From: Ottowia sp. SB7-C50
GTDB taxonomy: Bacteria; Pseudomonadota; Gammaproteobacteria; Burkholderiales; Burkholderiaceae_C
Direction: 5' to 3'
DNA: 64,000 bases
NCBI RefSeq assembly: GCF_033110285.1
Contig: NZ_CP136995.1
Location: 1,426,001 to 1,490,000 of the forward strand
In this document: positions 1-10,160 of the stretch, one piece after another
Numbering within the stretch: position 1 is the first letter of the stretch
Layout of the letters: each line of letters opens with the position of its first letter
The notes under the pieces: model-generated
What the model was told of the DNA's origin: nothing
What the model saw: the letters and a program-made list of their open reading frames with translations, nothing else
The model's database searches: none
Position numbers and translations under genes: made by a program

Positions 1-2
1 CC

Positions 3-3000
3 AGCATGCCGCACCAGAGCGACCAGCTGTTTCAGGCCTATCACATGCCCGTGGTGGCGCCGGCCACCGTGGCCGAGCACCTGGAGTTTGGCCTGTACGG
101 CTGGCAGCTGTCACGCTTTTCGGGCAACTGGGTCGGGCTGACCTCACTGTCGGAAGTGGTGGAGTGCGGCGCCACGGTCGACCTGGATGCCATCAACGCG
201 CGCGTGGCGGCGTGGAAGGGCAATGACCAAGTGAGCGCGCTGACGCGCCACCTGCCGCCCGCCCAAGGCCTGCACTACCGCTGGCCCGATTTCCCGTCGC
301 TACAGATTGAGGAGCGGCTGCAGCACAAACTGCAAGCGGTGGCGGCGTTTTCGTCCATCAACAGCATCGACCGCCACGTCATCGAGTCGCCGCACGCCAC
401 GGTGGGCATCGTCACCTGCGGCAAGGCGCATTACGACCTGATGGAAGTGCTGCGGCGCCTGGACATTACGCCGGCGATGCTGGCCGACGCGGGCGTGCGG
501 CTGTACAAGATCGGCCTGTCCTTTCCCATCGAGACCACGCGCGCGCTGGCGTTTGCGCAGGGACTCACGGAAATCCTGGTCGTCGAGGAAAAAGGCCCGG
601 TGGTTGAGACGCAGCTGCGCGAGCTGTTCTACAACGCGCCCGGCGGGCTGCGCCCCGCCATCCTGGGCAAGAAGGACGCGCAGGGCGCGCCGCTGGTCAG
701 CAGCCTGGGCGAATTGCGCCCCTCGCGCCTGATCGAGCTGACGGCCAACTGGCTGATCCGCCACTTTCCGGCCCGCTTTGCCGACCGGCGCGCGCTGGTG
801 CGCGACTTCACGTTGCCGCAACTGCTCAGCAACGATTCCGACAGCGTCAAGCGCATGCCGTACTTCTGCGCCGGTTGCCCGCACAACACGTCGACCAAGG
901 TGCCCGAAGGCTCGACGGCGCGCGCCGGCATCGGTTGCCACTTCATGGCCAACTGGATGGACCGCGACACGGCGGGCCTGATTCAGATGGGCGGCGAGGG
1001 CGTCGACTGGGTGTCGCACTCGCGCTTTACCCAGGTGCCGCACGTGTTTCAGAACCTGGGCGATGGCACTTATTACCACTCGGGCTACCTGGCCATCCGC
1101 CAGGCCGTGGCGGCCACGGCGCGCATCACCTACAAGATTTTGTTCAACGACGCCGTGGCCATGACGGGGGGGCAGCCGGTCGATGGCGTCATCAGCGTGG
1201 ATGCCATTGCCCGCCAGGTCGAAAGCGAGGGCGTGAAGCAGGTGGTGATCCTGTCGGACGACATTGGCAAGTACGACGGCGTCAAGGGCAAGTTCCCGGC
1301 CGGCACGCGCTTCTTCGACCGCGCCGAGCTGGACCGCGTGCAGCGAGAGTTGCGTGAGGTCGATGGCGTCACGGTGCTGATTTATGAGCAGACCTGCGCC
1401 GCCGAAAAGCGCCGCCGCCGCAAGAAGGGCGAGATGGCCGACCCGGACAAGCGCCTGTTCATCCACGAAGCCGTGTGCGAAGGCTGCGGCGACTGCAGCG
1501 TGCAGAGCAACTGCGTGGCGGTGCTGCCGCAGGAGACGCCGCTGGGCCGCAAGCGCAAGATCGACCAGACCGCCTGCAACAAGGACTATTCGTGCGCCAA
1601 GGGCTTCTGCCCCAGCTTTGTGGGCGTGAGCGGCGGCAAGCTGCGCAAGAAAGCCGGCGCGCTGGCCGGCGCCGGCGCGGGGCAGGACGCCTTCGCGCGC
1701 CTGGTGGCGACCCTGCCCGAGCCCGCACCGCACGTGTGGACCGGCCCGTACGACCTGCTGGTCACCGGCGTGGGCGGCACGGGGGTGGTGACGGTGGGCG
1801 CCGTCATCGCCATGGCCGCGCACCTGGAAGGCAAGTCCGCCAGCGTGCTCGACTTCATGGGCTTTGCGCAGAAGGGTGGGGCGGTGATGAGCTTCGTGCG
1901 CCTGGCCGACATGCCCGAGCGGCTGAACCAGGTGCGCATCGACACCCAGCAGGCCGACGCCGTGCTGGCCTGCGACACCGTGGTGGCGGCGCAGCCCGAG
2001 CCGCTGGCCGCCGTACGCCACGGCCGCACGCGCATCCTGGCCAACGTGTACGAGACGCCCGTGGCCGAATCGCTGAAGAACCCCGACGCCGATCTGAAGA
2101 CCGAGCTGCTGCTGGCCAAGCTGCGTTTTGCCGCGGGCGAGGACCGCGTGGAAACCTTTGACGCGCAGCGCCTGGCCGAAGATTTTCTGGGTGACACGGT
2201 GACGGCCAACGTGCTGGCCATGGGTTACGCGTGGCAGCGCGGGCTGGTGCCCATCAGCCTGGCGGCAATGCAACGCGCGATTGAACTCAACGGCGTGGCC
2301 GTGCCGGCCAACCTGGCCGCGTTCTCGCTCGGCCGCCTGGCGGCCCACGACCCGGGCGCGTGCGCGGCGCTGCTGGGCGAGCGTGCAGAGGCCGCCGACG
2401 ACTCGCTCGACGCGCTGGTCGCGCGCAGCATGAGCCACCTCACGGCGTACCAGAACGCGGCCTGGGCCGAGCGCTATGCCCGACTGGTGCGCGAATCCCA
2501 CGCGCGCGAGCAGGCGGTGGCGCCCGGCAGCGAGGCTTTCACCCGTGCCGTGGCGCGCAGCCTGCTCAAGCTGATGAGCTACAAGGACGAATACGAGGTG
2601 GCGCGGCTGTATGCCGACCCGGCATTCCGCGCCGCGCTGGAACAGCAGTTCGAGGGCGACTTGCGCCTGAGCTTCTACATGTCGCCGCCCCTCATGGTGC
2701 GTGGCCAGGGCGACGAGCCGCCGCGCAAGATCGAGTTGGGCCGCTGGATGCTGCCGGCCATGCGCTGGCTGGCCAAGGGCAAGGGGCTGCGCGGCGGCGT
2801 GTTCGACATCTTTGGCAAAACCGACGAGCGGCGCATGGAGCGCGAAATGATTGTCCGCTACGAAGCCCGCGTGCGCGAATTGCTGCCCCAGTTGAACGCC
2901 GAGCGCCTGAAGACCGCCACCGACATTGCCGCGGTGCCGCTGGCCATGCGCGGCTTCGGCCACGTCAAGCACGCCAACGTGCTGCTGGCCCGCGTGCGCG

Positions 3001-3101
3001 AGGCCGAACTGCTGCACCGCTTTGACGCCGTGCGCTACCCGGCGCCGGCACGGCAGCCGCAGGCGGGGCAGCTCCGGGGCATTCCCGTCGTCAGCGCCTG
3101 A
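3..3101 (+). CDS. Indolepyruvate ferredoxin oxidoreductase, fused form (5' end cut by window)
   Basis: Catalyses thiamine-diphosphate-dependent oxidative decarboxylation of aryl- or indolepyruvate to the acyl-CoA with ferredoxin as acceptor. The frame is open to the left edge and about 1,030 residues remain; fused relatives have about 1,150-1,190, so the N-terminal pyrimidine-binding part is missing only because of the window edge. In order: a TPP-domain Cys motif (CAGCPHN) near residue 290 and a downstream MGGEGVDW; a Cys-rich ferredoxin segment near 495-545 (CEGCGDC, then CAKGFCPSF); a gamma-type Rossmann segment starting TGVGGTGVVTVG near 590; and a long C-terminal DUF6537-type region. Ends 46 bases from the convergent mscS stop. 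Substrate is inferred from family. Confidence 0.9.
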   Translation, partial: SMPHQSDQLFQAYHMPVVAPATVAEHLEFGLYGWQLSRFSGNWVGLTSLSEVVECGATVDLDAINARVAAWKGNDQVSALTRHLPPAQGLHYRWPDFPSLQIEERLQHKLQAVAAFSSINSIDRHVIESPHATVGIVTCGKAHYDLMEVLRRLDITPAMLADAGVRLYKIGLSFPIETTRALAFAQGLTEILVVEEKGPVVETQLRELFYNAPGGLRPAILGKKDAQGAPLVSSLGELRPSRLIELTANWLIRHFPARFADRRALVRDFTLPQLLSNDSDSVKRMPYFCAGCPHNTSTKVPEGSTARAGIGCHFMANWMDRDTAGLIQMGGEGVDWVSHSRFTQVPHVFQNLGDGTYYHSGYLAIRQAVAATARITYKILFNDAVAMTGGQPVDGVISVDAIARQVESEGVKQVVILSDDIGKYDGVKGKFPAGTRFFDRAELDRVQRELREVDGVTVLIYEQTCAAEKRRRRKKGEMADPDKRLFIHEAVCEGCGDCSVQSNCVAVLPQETPLGRKRKIDQTACNKDYSCAKGFCPSFVGVSGGKLRKKAGALAGAGAGQDAFARLVATLPEPAPHVWTGPYDLLVTGVGGTGVVTVGAVIAMAAHLEGKSASVLDFMGFAQKGGAVMSFVRLADMPERLNQVRIDTQQADAVLACDTVVAAQPEPLAAVRHGRTRILANVYETPVAESLKNPDADLKTELLLAKLRFAAGEDRVETFDAQRLAEDFLGDTVTANVLAMGYAWQRGLVPISLAAMQRAIELNGVAVPANLAAFSLGRLAAHDPGACAALLGERAEAADDSLDALVARSMSHLTAYQNAAWAERYARLVRESHAREQAVAPGSEAFTRAVARSLLKLMSYKDEYEVARLYADPAFRAALEQQFEGDLRLSFYMSPPLMVRGQGDEPPRKIELGRWMLPAMRWLAKGKGLRGGVFDIFGKTDERRMEREMIVRYEARVRELLPQLNAERLKTATDIAAVPLAMRGFGHVKHANVLLARVREAELLHRFDAVRYPAPARQPQAGQLRGIPVVSA

Positions 3102-3146
3102 CGGACGGCGCATCGCGCGCGCCGCACGCGCTCAGGCAGCAGCGCA

Positions 3147-4061
3147 TCAGACCCGCGCGGGCTGCGCCACCGCCAGGCGCTGCGCCAGGGCGGTGTCGTC
3201 GTCCTGGCTGCCCGGCGCTGCCGGGTCGGCGGGACGCAGGTGCAACGTCTGCGTGGGGTAGGCGATTTCCACGCCGGCCTGGTCCAGCACCTTCTTGACG
3301 GCGACGATCACGGCATCGGTCGCCAGCACCAGGTTGCGGCCGGTGTTGGGTCCGACCCAGTAGCGCACCACCAGGTTCACGCTGGAATCGCCCAGTTCAG
3401 TGGCCATCACCACCGGCTCGGGTTTTTGCTCGATTTCGGGCAGCTGGCGCACCGCGTCCAGAATCAGGCGCTTGGCGTGCTCGATGTCCTCGCCGTAGCC
3501 GATACCGACATTGATCTGACCGCGTCGCTCGGGCTTGGCCGAAATCACGATCACGCGGTTGGTGTAGAGGTCGCTGTTGGGCACCACGACCAGGCGGTTG
3601 TCGTAGGTGCGCACCAGCGTCGCGCGCACCTGGATGTCTTCCACCGTGCCTTCGTGGTTGCCGCTGACGATCACGTCGCCGATCTGGAACGGCCGCGTGA
3701 TGAGCAGCAGCAGGCCCGCCAGCAGGTTCTGGAAGATGTCCTTGAAGGCAAAGCCGATGGCCACGCCGCCCACGCCCAGTGCGCCGAGCAGCGAGCTTGC
3801 GCTCATCGACGGCACCACGATGGTGACCGCCACCATCGTGCCCAGCGCCAGCACCAGCCAGCCGGCCAGGCGGCTGAAGATCAACGCCACACTCAAGGGG
3901 CGGTGGGCTTTTCGCAGCACGCTGCGCACGCCCGTCGATACGCCGCCGGCCAGCAGCCAGAACACGGCAAAAACGACGCAGGCGATGACGAGGTTGGGCA
4001 ACAGCGCGATCGTCTCGCGCGTCATCTGATCGAGGGTGTGAAAGGCAGCACTGAGGTCCAT
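3147..4061 (-). CDS. Small-conductance mechanosensitive channel, MscS family
   Basis: Inner-membrane channel that releases solutes when membrane tension rises. The 304-residue product has the small MscS layout: three hydrophobic helices at about 20-40, 60-84 and 90-121, the last with the Gly/Ala packing pattern of the pore helix (LLGALGVGGVAIGFAF), then the beta domain beginning RPFQIGDVI and a mixed C-terminal domain. A good Shine-Dalgarno (aaggagaccc) precedes the ATG. Convergent with the oxidoreductase to its left. The C-terminal 25 residues are polar and probably disordered. Confidence 0.92.
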   Translation of the reverse strand: MDLSAAFHTLDQMTRETIALLPNLVIACVVFAVFWLLAGGVSTGVRSVLRKAHRPLSVALIFSRLAGWLVLALGTMVAVTIVVPSMSASSLLGALGVGGVAIGFAFKDIFQNLLAGLLLLITRPFQIGDVIVSGNHEGTVEDIQVRATLVRTYDNRLVVVPNSDLYTNRVIVISAKPERRGQINVGIGYGEDIEHAKRLILDAVRQLPEIEQKPEPVVMATELGDSSVNLVVRYWVGPNTGRNLVLATDAVIVAVKKVLDQAGVEIAYPTQTLHLRPADPAAPGSQDDDTALAQRLAVAQPARV

Positions 4062-4265
4062 GGGTCTCCTTGGGAAGCGTGGGAGGCCCGTGCCGCATGC
4101 AAGTCAATTCGCTCGCCGAAGTGGCGCGGCGCCAGGTGCGGCGGAATGGCGTGGCGGCGATGGTGCGTGCAGGGCCTCGTGATATGTGAACCCCAAGACT
4201 AGCAGTACTGGCGCGCGACGCGCGTAGGACATGGCCGCCCATGCCTTGGGCAGCGCCCGGCGGTT

Positions 4266-5483
4266 TCAGCCGCCGATGTCAGGCCAGCGCTGGCGCAGCC
4301 ACAGCCAGGCCAGCAGGCCCACGGCCATGAAGGTCGACGACACCAGCGCCAGCCCAATGGCCGAATGCATGACCAGCGGCGCCACCACGCCAGCCACCAC
4401 GCCGTTGGCGGTGGAGCCGACCACGGCCTGCAGCGACGACGCCATGCCGCGCCGCTCCGGGTGCAGGTCGAGCACCAGCAGGGTCACCACCGGCACCATC
4501 AGCGCCCAGCCGAAGGCGAACACGGCAATGGGCCACAGCGACCACCACGCATGGGGCTCGAAGAGCAGGTTGGCAACGATGTTGATGGCCGACACCGCCA
4601 GCATGATGCGAAAGCCCTGGAGGATCTGGTTCTTGGGCCGCACCCGGCCGGCCATGCGGCCCGACAGCCACGACCCGGCCATGATGCCGCCGATCGTCAT
4701 GACGAAGAACCAGAAGAACTGCGTCGGCCGCAGGTGCAGGATGTCGCCCAGGAACGCCGGCGCGCCCAGCACGTAGAGAAACATGCCGTTGAACGGCACG
4801 CCCGAGGCCAGCGCCAGCAGCAGAAAGCGCGGATCGGACAGCAGTTGCCCATAGCCCCGCATCAGGTTGCCCACCTGGAACGGCTGGCGCTGCTCGACGT
4901 GCAGCGTCTCGGGCAGAAGGCGCCAGTTGGCGGCCCACAGCACGATGCCGACGCCCACCAGAAACCAGAAGATGGCGTGCCAGTCGAGGTACTCGGCGAT
5001 CAGCCCGCCGATGATGGGCGCCACTGCGGGCGCCACGCCGAAGAAGATGGTGATCTGGCTCATCACCTTTTGCGCGTCGGCGGGCGGGAACATGTCGCGC
5101 ACCACCGCCCGCGACACCACGATGCCGGCGCCGGTGGACAGGCCCTGCAGCGCGCGGAAGAAGATCAGCTGCCCCACTGTTTGCGACAGCGCGCAGCCCA
5201 GCGACGCCAGCGTGAACAGCGCCAGCCCCCACAGGATCACGGGGCGGCGGCCAAAGCTGTCGGACAGCGCGCCATGAAACAGGTTCATGAAGGCAAAGCC
5301 GAACAGATAGGCCGACAGCGTCTGCTGCATCTGCACCGGCGTGGCCTGCAGCGACTGCGAGATGGCCGAAAACGCCGGGATGTAGGTGTCGATCGAGAAC
5401 GGCCCGAGCATGCCCAGCACCGCCAGCAGCACGGCCAGCGCCCAGCGCGGGGCCTTCCACAGTTGTTGGGCGTCGGGGTTCAT
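4266..5483 (-). CDS. Bcr/CflA-family multidrug efflux transporter (MFS)
   Basis: Twelve-helix major facilitator exporter of the drug:H+ antiporter DHA1 Bcr/CflA group; the substrate cannot be read from sequence. The 405-residue protein shows the signature loop between helices 2 and 3 (GALSDSFGRRPVILWG, near 76-91) and motif C-like Gly/Pro pattern in helix 5 (APAVAPIIGGLI). Length is typical. The start is the ATG before NPDAQQLW; only a weak Shine-Dalgarno is seen. A long hairpin repeat lies between this start and the rpoD stop codon, so it is probably not co-transcribed at full strength with rpoD. Confidence 0.9.
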   Translation of the reverse strand: MNPDAQQLWKAPRWALAVLLAVLGMLGPFSIDTYIPAFSAISQSLQATPVQMQQTLSAYLFGFAFMNLFHGALSDSFGRRPVILWGLALFTLASLGCALSQTVGQLIFFRALQGLSTGAGIVVSRAVVRDMFPPADAQKVMSQITIFFGVAPAVAPIIGGLIAEYLDWHAIFWFLVGVGIVLWAANWRLLPETLHVEQRQPFQVGNLMRGYGQLLSDPRFLLLALASGVPFNGMFLYVLGAPAFLGDILHLRPTQFFWFFVMTIGGIMAGSWLSGRMAGRVRPKNQILQGFRIMLAVSAINIVANLLFEPHAWWSLWPIAVFAFGWALMVPVVTLLVLDLHPERRGMASSLQAVVGSTANGVVAGVVAPLVMHSAIGLALVSSTFMAVGLLAWLWLRQRWPDIGG

Positions 5484-5493
5484 TCAGGCATTT

Positions 5494-5607
5494 CTTGAAC
5501 GCAAAGGACGCAAAGGCCCGCAAAAGCCGCCAAAGAAAACCATTCAAGATTTTCTTTTTGGCGACTTTTGCGAAACCTTTGCGCCCTCTGCGTTCGGCTG
5601 TTGGTCT
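5494..5607. repeat. Hairpin repeat family B, copy 1
   Basis: Divergent copy of the long imperfect inverted repeat. The left arm has gcaaaggacgcaaagg and the right arm cgaaacctttgcg. Its right end (ggctgttggtctt) abuts the rpoD stop codon, as in copies 2 and 3. Likely a terminator or RNA-stability hairpin between rpoD and the exporter gene. Confidence 0.7.
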
Positions 5608-7893
<2,286 letters not shown>

Positions 7894-8229
7894 CCAATGC
7901 ACCTCAGGGCTGTGAGCGAACGCGCGCGCAGACAGCAGCGCGAGCGGGCGGCTCGGGATCAATCGGTAAAACGTGACTCAACAACGGACGCCGTGGCCAA
8001 GGGGCTGACCGGCGTCGGTGGGCAAGATGGGTGGGCGAACATTTGGGATGCAGTCCTTGCGATAGGTGGCCATCCCGGGGGCTGCGGGAAGTGCGCCGCT
8101 GTCTGTGCGCGTGGCCGGTTCGGAGGTGCTGCTGTCGCTCTTGCCGGTGACAAGCCTGACATTATAACTTTTCGGGCAGATTTCAAGGGGCCGCTGGCGG
8201 TTTTTTCACCGCTGGCGCCAGAACGCCGG
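7894..8229 (-). other. dnaG-rpoD intergenic region, long rpoD leader
   Basis: This 336-base stretch between the dnaG stop and the rpoD start holds a candidate promoter near its upstream end and about 260 bases of possible untranslated leader. Short open frames in it lack good ribosome sites and family resemblance. I see no riboswitch class that I recognise. Confidence 0.4.
8161..8186 (-). promoter_or_regulatory. Candidate rpoD promoter
   Basis: On the minus strand, TATAAT at 8166-8161 is preceded by TTGAAA at 8186-8181. Spacing is only 14 bases, shorter than the usual 16-18, so the -35 assignment is doubtful although the -10 is a perfect consensus. It lies just after the dnaG stop and points at rpoD. 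Confidence 0.45.
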
Positions 8230-10071
8230 TCAGTCGGGGCGCGAACGGGCGCGCTGCAGGGCCTTGAGTTGCTCGTACGCGTCGGCGTCGCCCGCCGCGG
8301 CGGCTTCGGCCAGGCGCTGGCTTTCGGCGGCGTCGCGCTCCTTGCGCACCTGCGCCAGGATGCTCAGCAACTCGTCGGGGTCGTTGACGATGTCGGGCAA
8401 CACGCGGCCCACTTCGTCGACCGCGAACTGCTCGTGCGGATGCTCGCGCAGGCCTTCGCGCAGCGCGCCCCAGGGCTGCGGCCCGTGGTCCAGGTGCTGG
8501 CCGGCCAGCCAGGTGAACAGCGCGCCATGCGGCGCCGGCAAGTCGCACAGCAGCGCGTGGTCGGCCTGGCTGATCGAATCCCAGGCCGCGGCGTCGGTCA
8601 GCACGATCTGCAGTGCACGACTGGCGCGGCTGGCCGGCGCCTGGCGCGTAGGGCGCAGCCGCGGGGCGGCGGGTGTTTCACGTCTTTTGATGGGCTGGCG
8701 CTCGTCCCTGCTGCGCGGGTAGCTCTCTTTTTCATAGCTTCTGCGGGTGGGGCGGCGCAGGCCCCAGAGCTGCTCCAGCTCGTGCACGCCGATCTGCACC
8801 TGCCCGGCGATGTCGCCCAGCAACTGCTGCGCCAGCGCGCCAGCGGGCAGCTGCTGCCACAGCGGGCGCGCGTTGGCCGCAAAGCGCGAGCGGCCCTCGG
8901 CCGTGTCCATGTCGCAGTCCTCGGCGGCAGCGTCCAGCAGAAAGCGCGACAGCGGCACGGCGCCTTTCACCGCGGCGCCAAAGGCGTCAGCACCCTCGGC
9001 GCGGATGAAGCTGTCGGGGTCGTGTTCGGGTGGCAGGAACAGAAAGCGCACGCTGCGCACGTCGGTGGCCAGGGGCAGGGCGGCTTCCAGCGCCTTGCGC
9101 GCGGCACGCCGGCCGGCGGCGTCGCCGTCGAAGCTGAACACCACCTGCTCGGTGAATCGGAACAGCTTGTGCACGTGGTCCGACGTGCAGGCGGTGCCCA
9201 GCGTGGCCACGGCATTGCCAAAGCCCAGTTGGGCCAGCGCCACCACGTCCATGTAGCCTTCGGTGACCAGTGCGTAGCCGTGTTCGCGCAGGGCGTTGCG
9301 GGCCTCGAACAGGCCGTACAGCTCGCGGCCCTTGTGAAACACCGGGGTTTCGGGCGAGTTGAGGTACTTGGGCTTTTCGTCGCCCAGCACGCGGCCACCG
9401 AAGCCGATCACTTCGCCCTTGACCGAGCGGATGGGGAACATGATGCGGTCGCGGAAGCGGTCGTAGCGCTTGGCCTGTCCCGAGCTTGTCGAAGCGTCAT
9501 CCTCGCCCGCGATGACCAGGCCGCTTTCTTCCAGCAGCGGATCGGCATAGTCGGCAAACACGCTGGCCAGGCTGCGCCAGCCTTCGGGCGCGTAGCCCAG
9601 GCCATAGTCGCGCGCGATGGCGCCCGACAGGCCGCGCTTTTTCAGGTAGTCGATGGCGTGCGGCGCCGACTTCAGGTGCTTGCGGTACGCCTCGCCCGCG
9701 CGCGCCAGCACGTCGGTGAGGGTGTGGCGCTTTTCGGTTTCCTGCGCGGCGCGGGCGCGTTCGGCCGGGCTGCGCTCGTCTTCGGGCACCACCATGCCGT
9801 ATTGCTGCGCCAGGTCGTGCACCACCTCGACAAAGCCGGCGCCGGTGTGGTCCATCAGGAAGCCGATGGCGTTGCCGTTCTTGCCGCAACCGAAGCAGTG
9901 ATAGAACTGCTTGGACGGGCTGACGGTGAACGACGGCGACTTTTCGCTGTGAAACGGGCACAGCCCCGAGAAGTTGGCGCCGGTCTTTTTCAGCTGCACA
10001 TAGCGGCCGACGATCTCGACCACGTCGGCACGGGCCAGAAGTTCCTGGATGAAATGCTGCGGAATCGCCAC
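8230..10071 (-). CDS. dnaG: DNA primase DnaG
   Basis: Synthesises RNA primers for chromosome replication. The 613-residue product has the N-terminal zinc ribbon (Cys38, His41, Cys59, Cys62), then the TOPRIM core with TEGYMDVVAL and FSFDGDAAGRRA, and a C-terminal helicase-interaction region. Two extra peptides coincide with dispersed DNA repeats: ASTSSGQAK near 193-201, just before the conserved YDRFRDRIMFPIR, and SYEKESYPRS near 444-453 in the linker before the C-terminal domain. Both insertions keep frame and sit in loops, so the enzyme is probably active. The usual neighbour rpsU is not adjacent. Confidence 0.97.
   Translation of the reverse strand: MAIPQHFIQELLARADVVEIVGRYVQLKKTGANFSGLCPFHSEKSPSFTVSPSKQFYHCFGCGKNGNAIGFLMDHTGAGFVEVVHDLAQQYGMVVPEDERSPAERARAAQETEKRHTLTDVLARAGEAYRKHLKSAPHAIDYLKKRGLSGAIARDYGLGYAPEGWRSLASVFADYADPLLEESGLVIAGEDDASTSSGQAKRYDRFRDRIMFPIRSVKGEVIGFGGRVLGDEKPKYLNSPETPVFHKGRELYGLFEARNALREHGYALVTEGYMDVVALAQLGFGNAVATLGTACTSDHVHKLFRFTEQVVFSFDGDAAGRRAARKALEAALPLATDVRSVRFLFLPPEHDPDSFIRAEGADAFGAAVKGAVPLSRFLLDAAAEDCDMDTAEGRSRFAANARPLWQQLPAGALAQQLLGDIAGQVQIGVHELEQLWGLRRPTRRSYEKESYPRSRDERQPIKRRETPAAPRLRPTRQAPASRASRALQIVLTDAAAWDSISQADHALLCDLPAPHGALFTWLAGQHLDHGPQPWGALREGLREHPHEQFAVDEVGRVLPDIVNDPDELLSILAQVRKERDAAESQRLAEAAAAGDADAYEQLKALQRARSRPD
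8720..8738. repeat. Family A inverted repeat, copy 1 (inside dnaG)
   Basis: tagctctctttttcatagc: inverted GCTA/TAGC-type ends round a T-rich core, same family as the intergenic copies. It is translated as part of the dnaG linker. Confidence 0.65.
9473..9495. repeat. Family D repeat (TTCGACAAGCTC type) inside dnaG
   Basis: On the minus strand gcttcgacaagctcgggaca. This resembles a short repeat that I recall as scattered through many Comamonadaceae and other proteobacterial genomes, where it gives peptides such as STSSGQA. Here it is translated as ASTSSGQA, replacing a variable loop. Family assignment rests on recollection, not a search. Confidence 0.6.
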
Positions 10072-10160
10072 GCGCTATTCTGGCCGATGGGCCGCAGGCC
10101 CTTTCAGACGGCCCCCAGCCGCCTGCCTAGAATGGCCCGAAACACCACTGGAGACACGTC

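Noticed and set aside
1166..1172. Seven-G run in the fused oxidoreductase, checked as a third frameshift
   Set aside because: The frame continues correctly through it (MTGGQPVDG), so no error is implied.
300..3113. Very long open frame on the minus strand opposite the fused oxidoreductase
   Set aside because: High-GC antisense shadow: composition is His/Arg/Ala-rich without domains, and the plus-strand protein has clear motifs.
7959..8186. 75-codon minus-strand frame in the rpoD leader
   Set aside because: It would begin with TTG inside the candidate -35 box, has no Shine-Dalgarno and no family resemblance.
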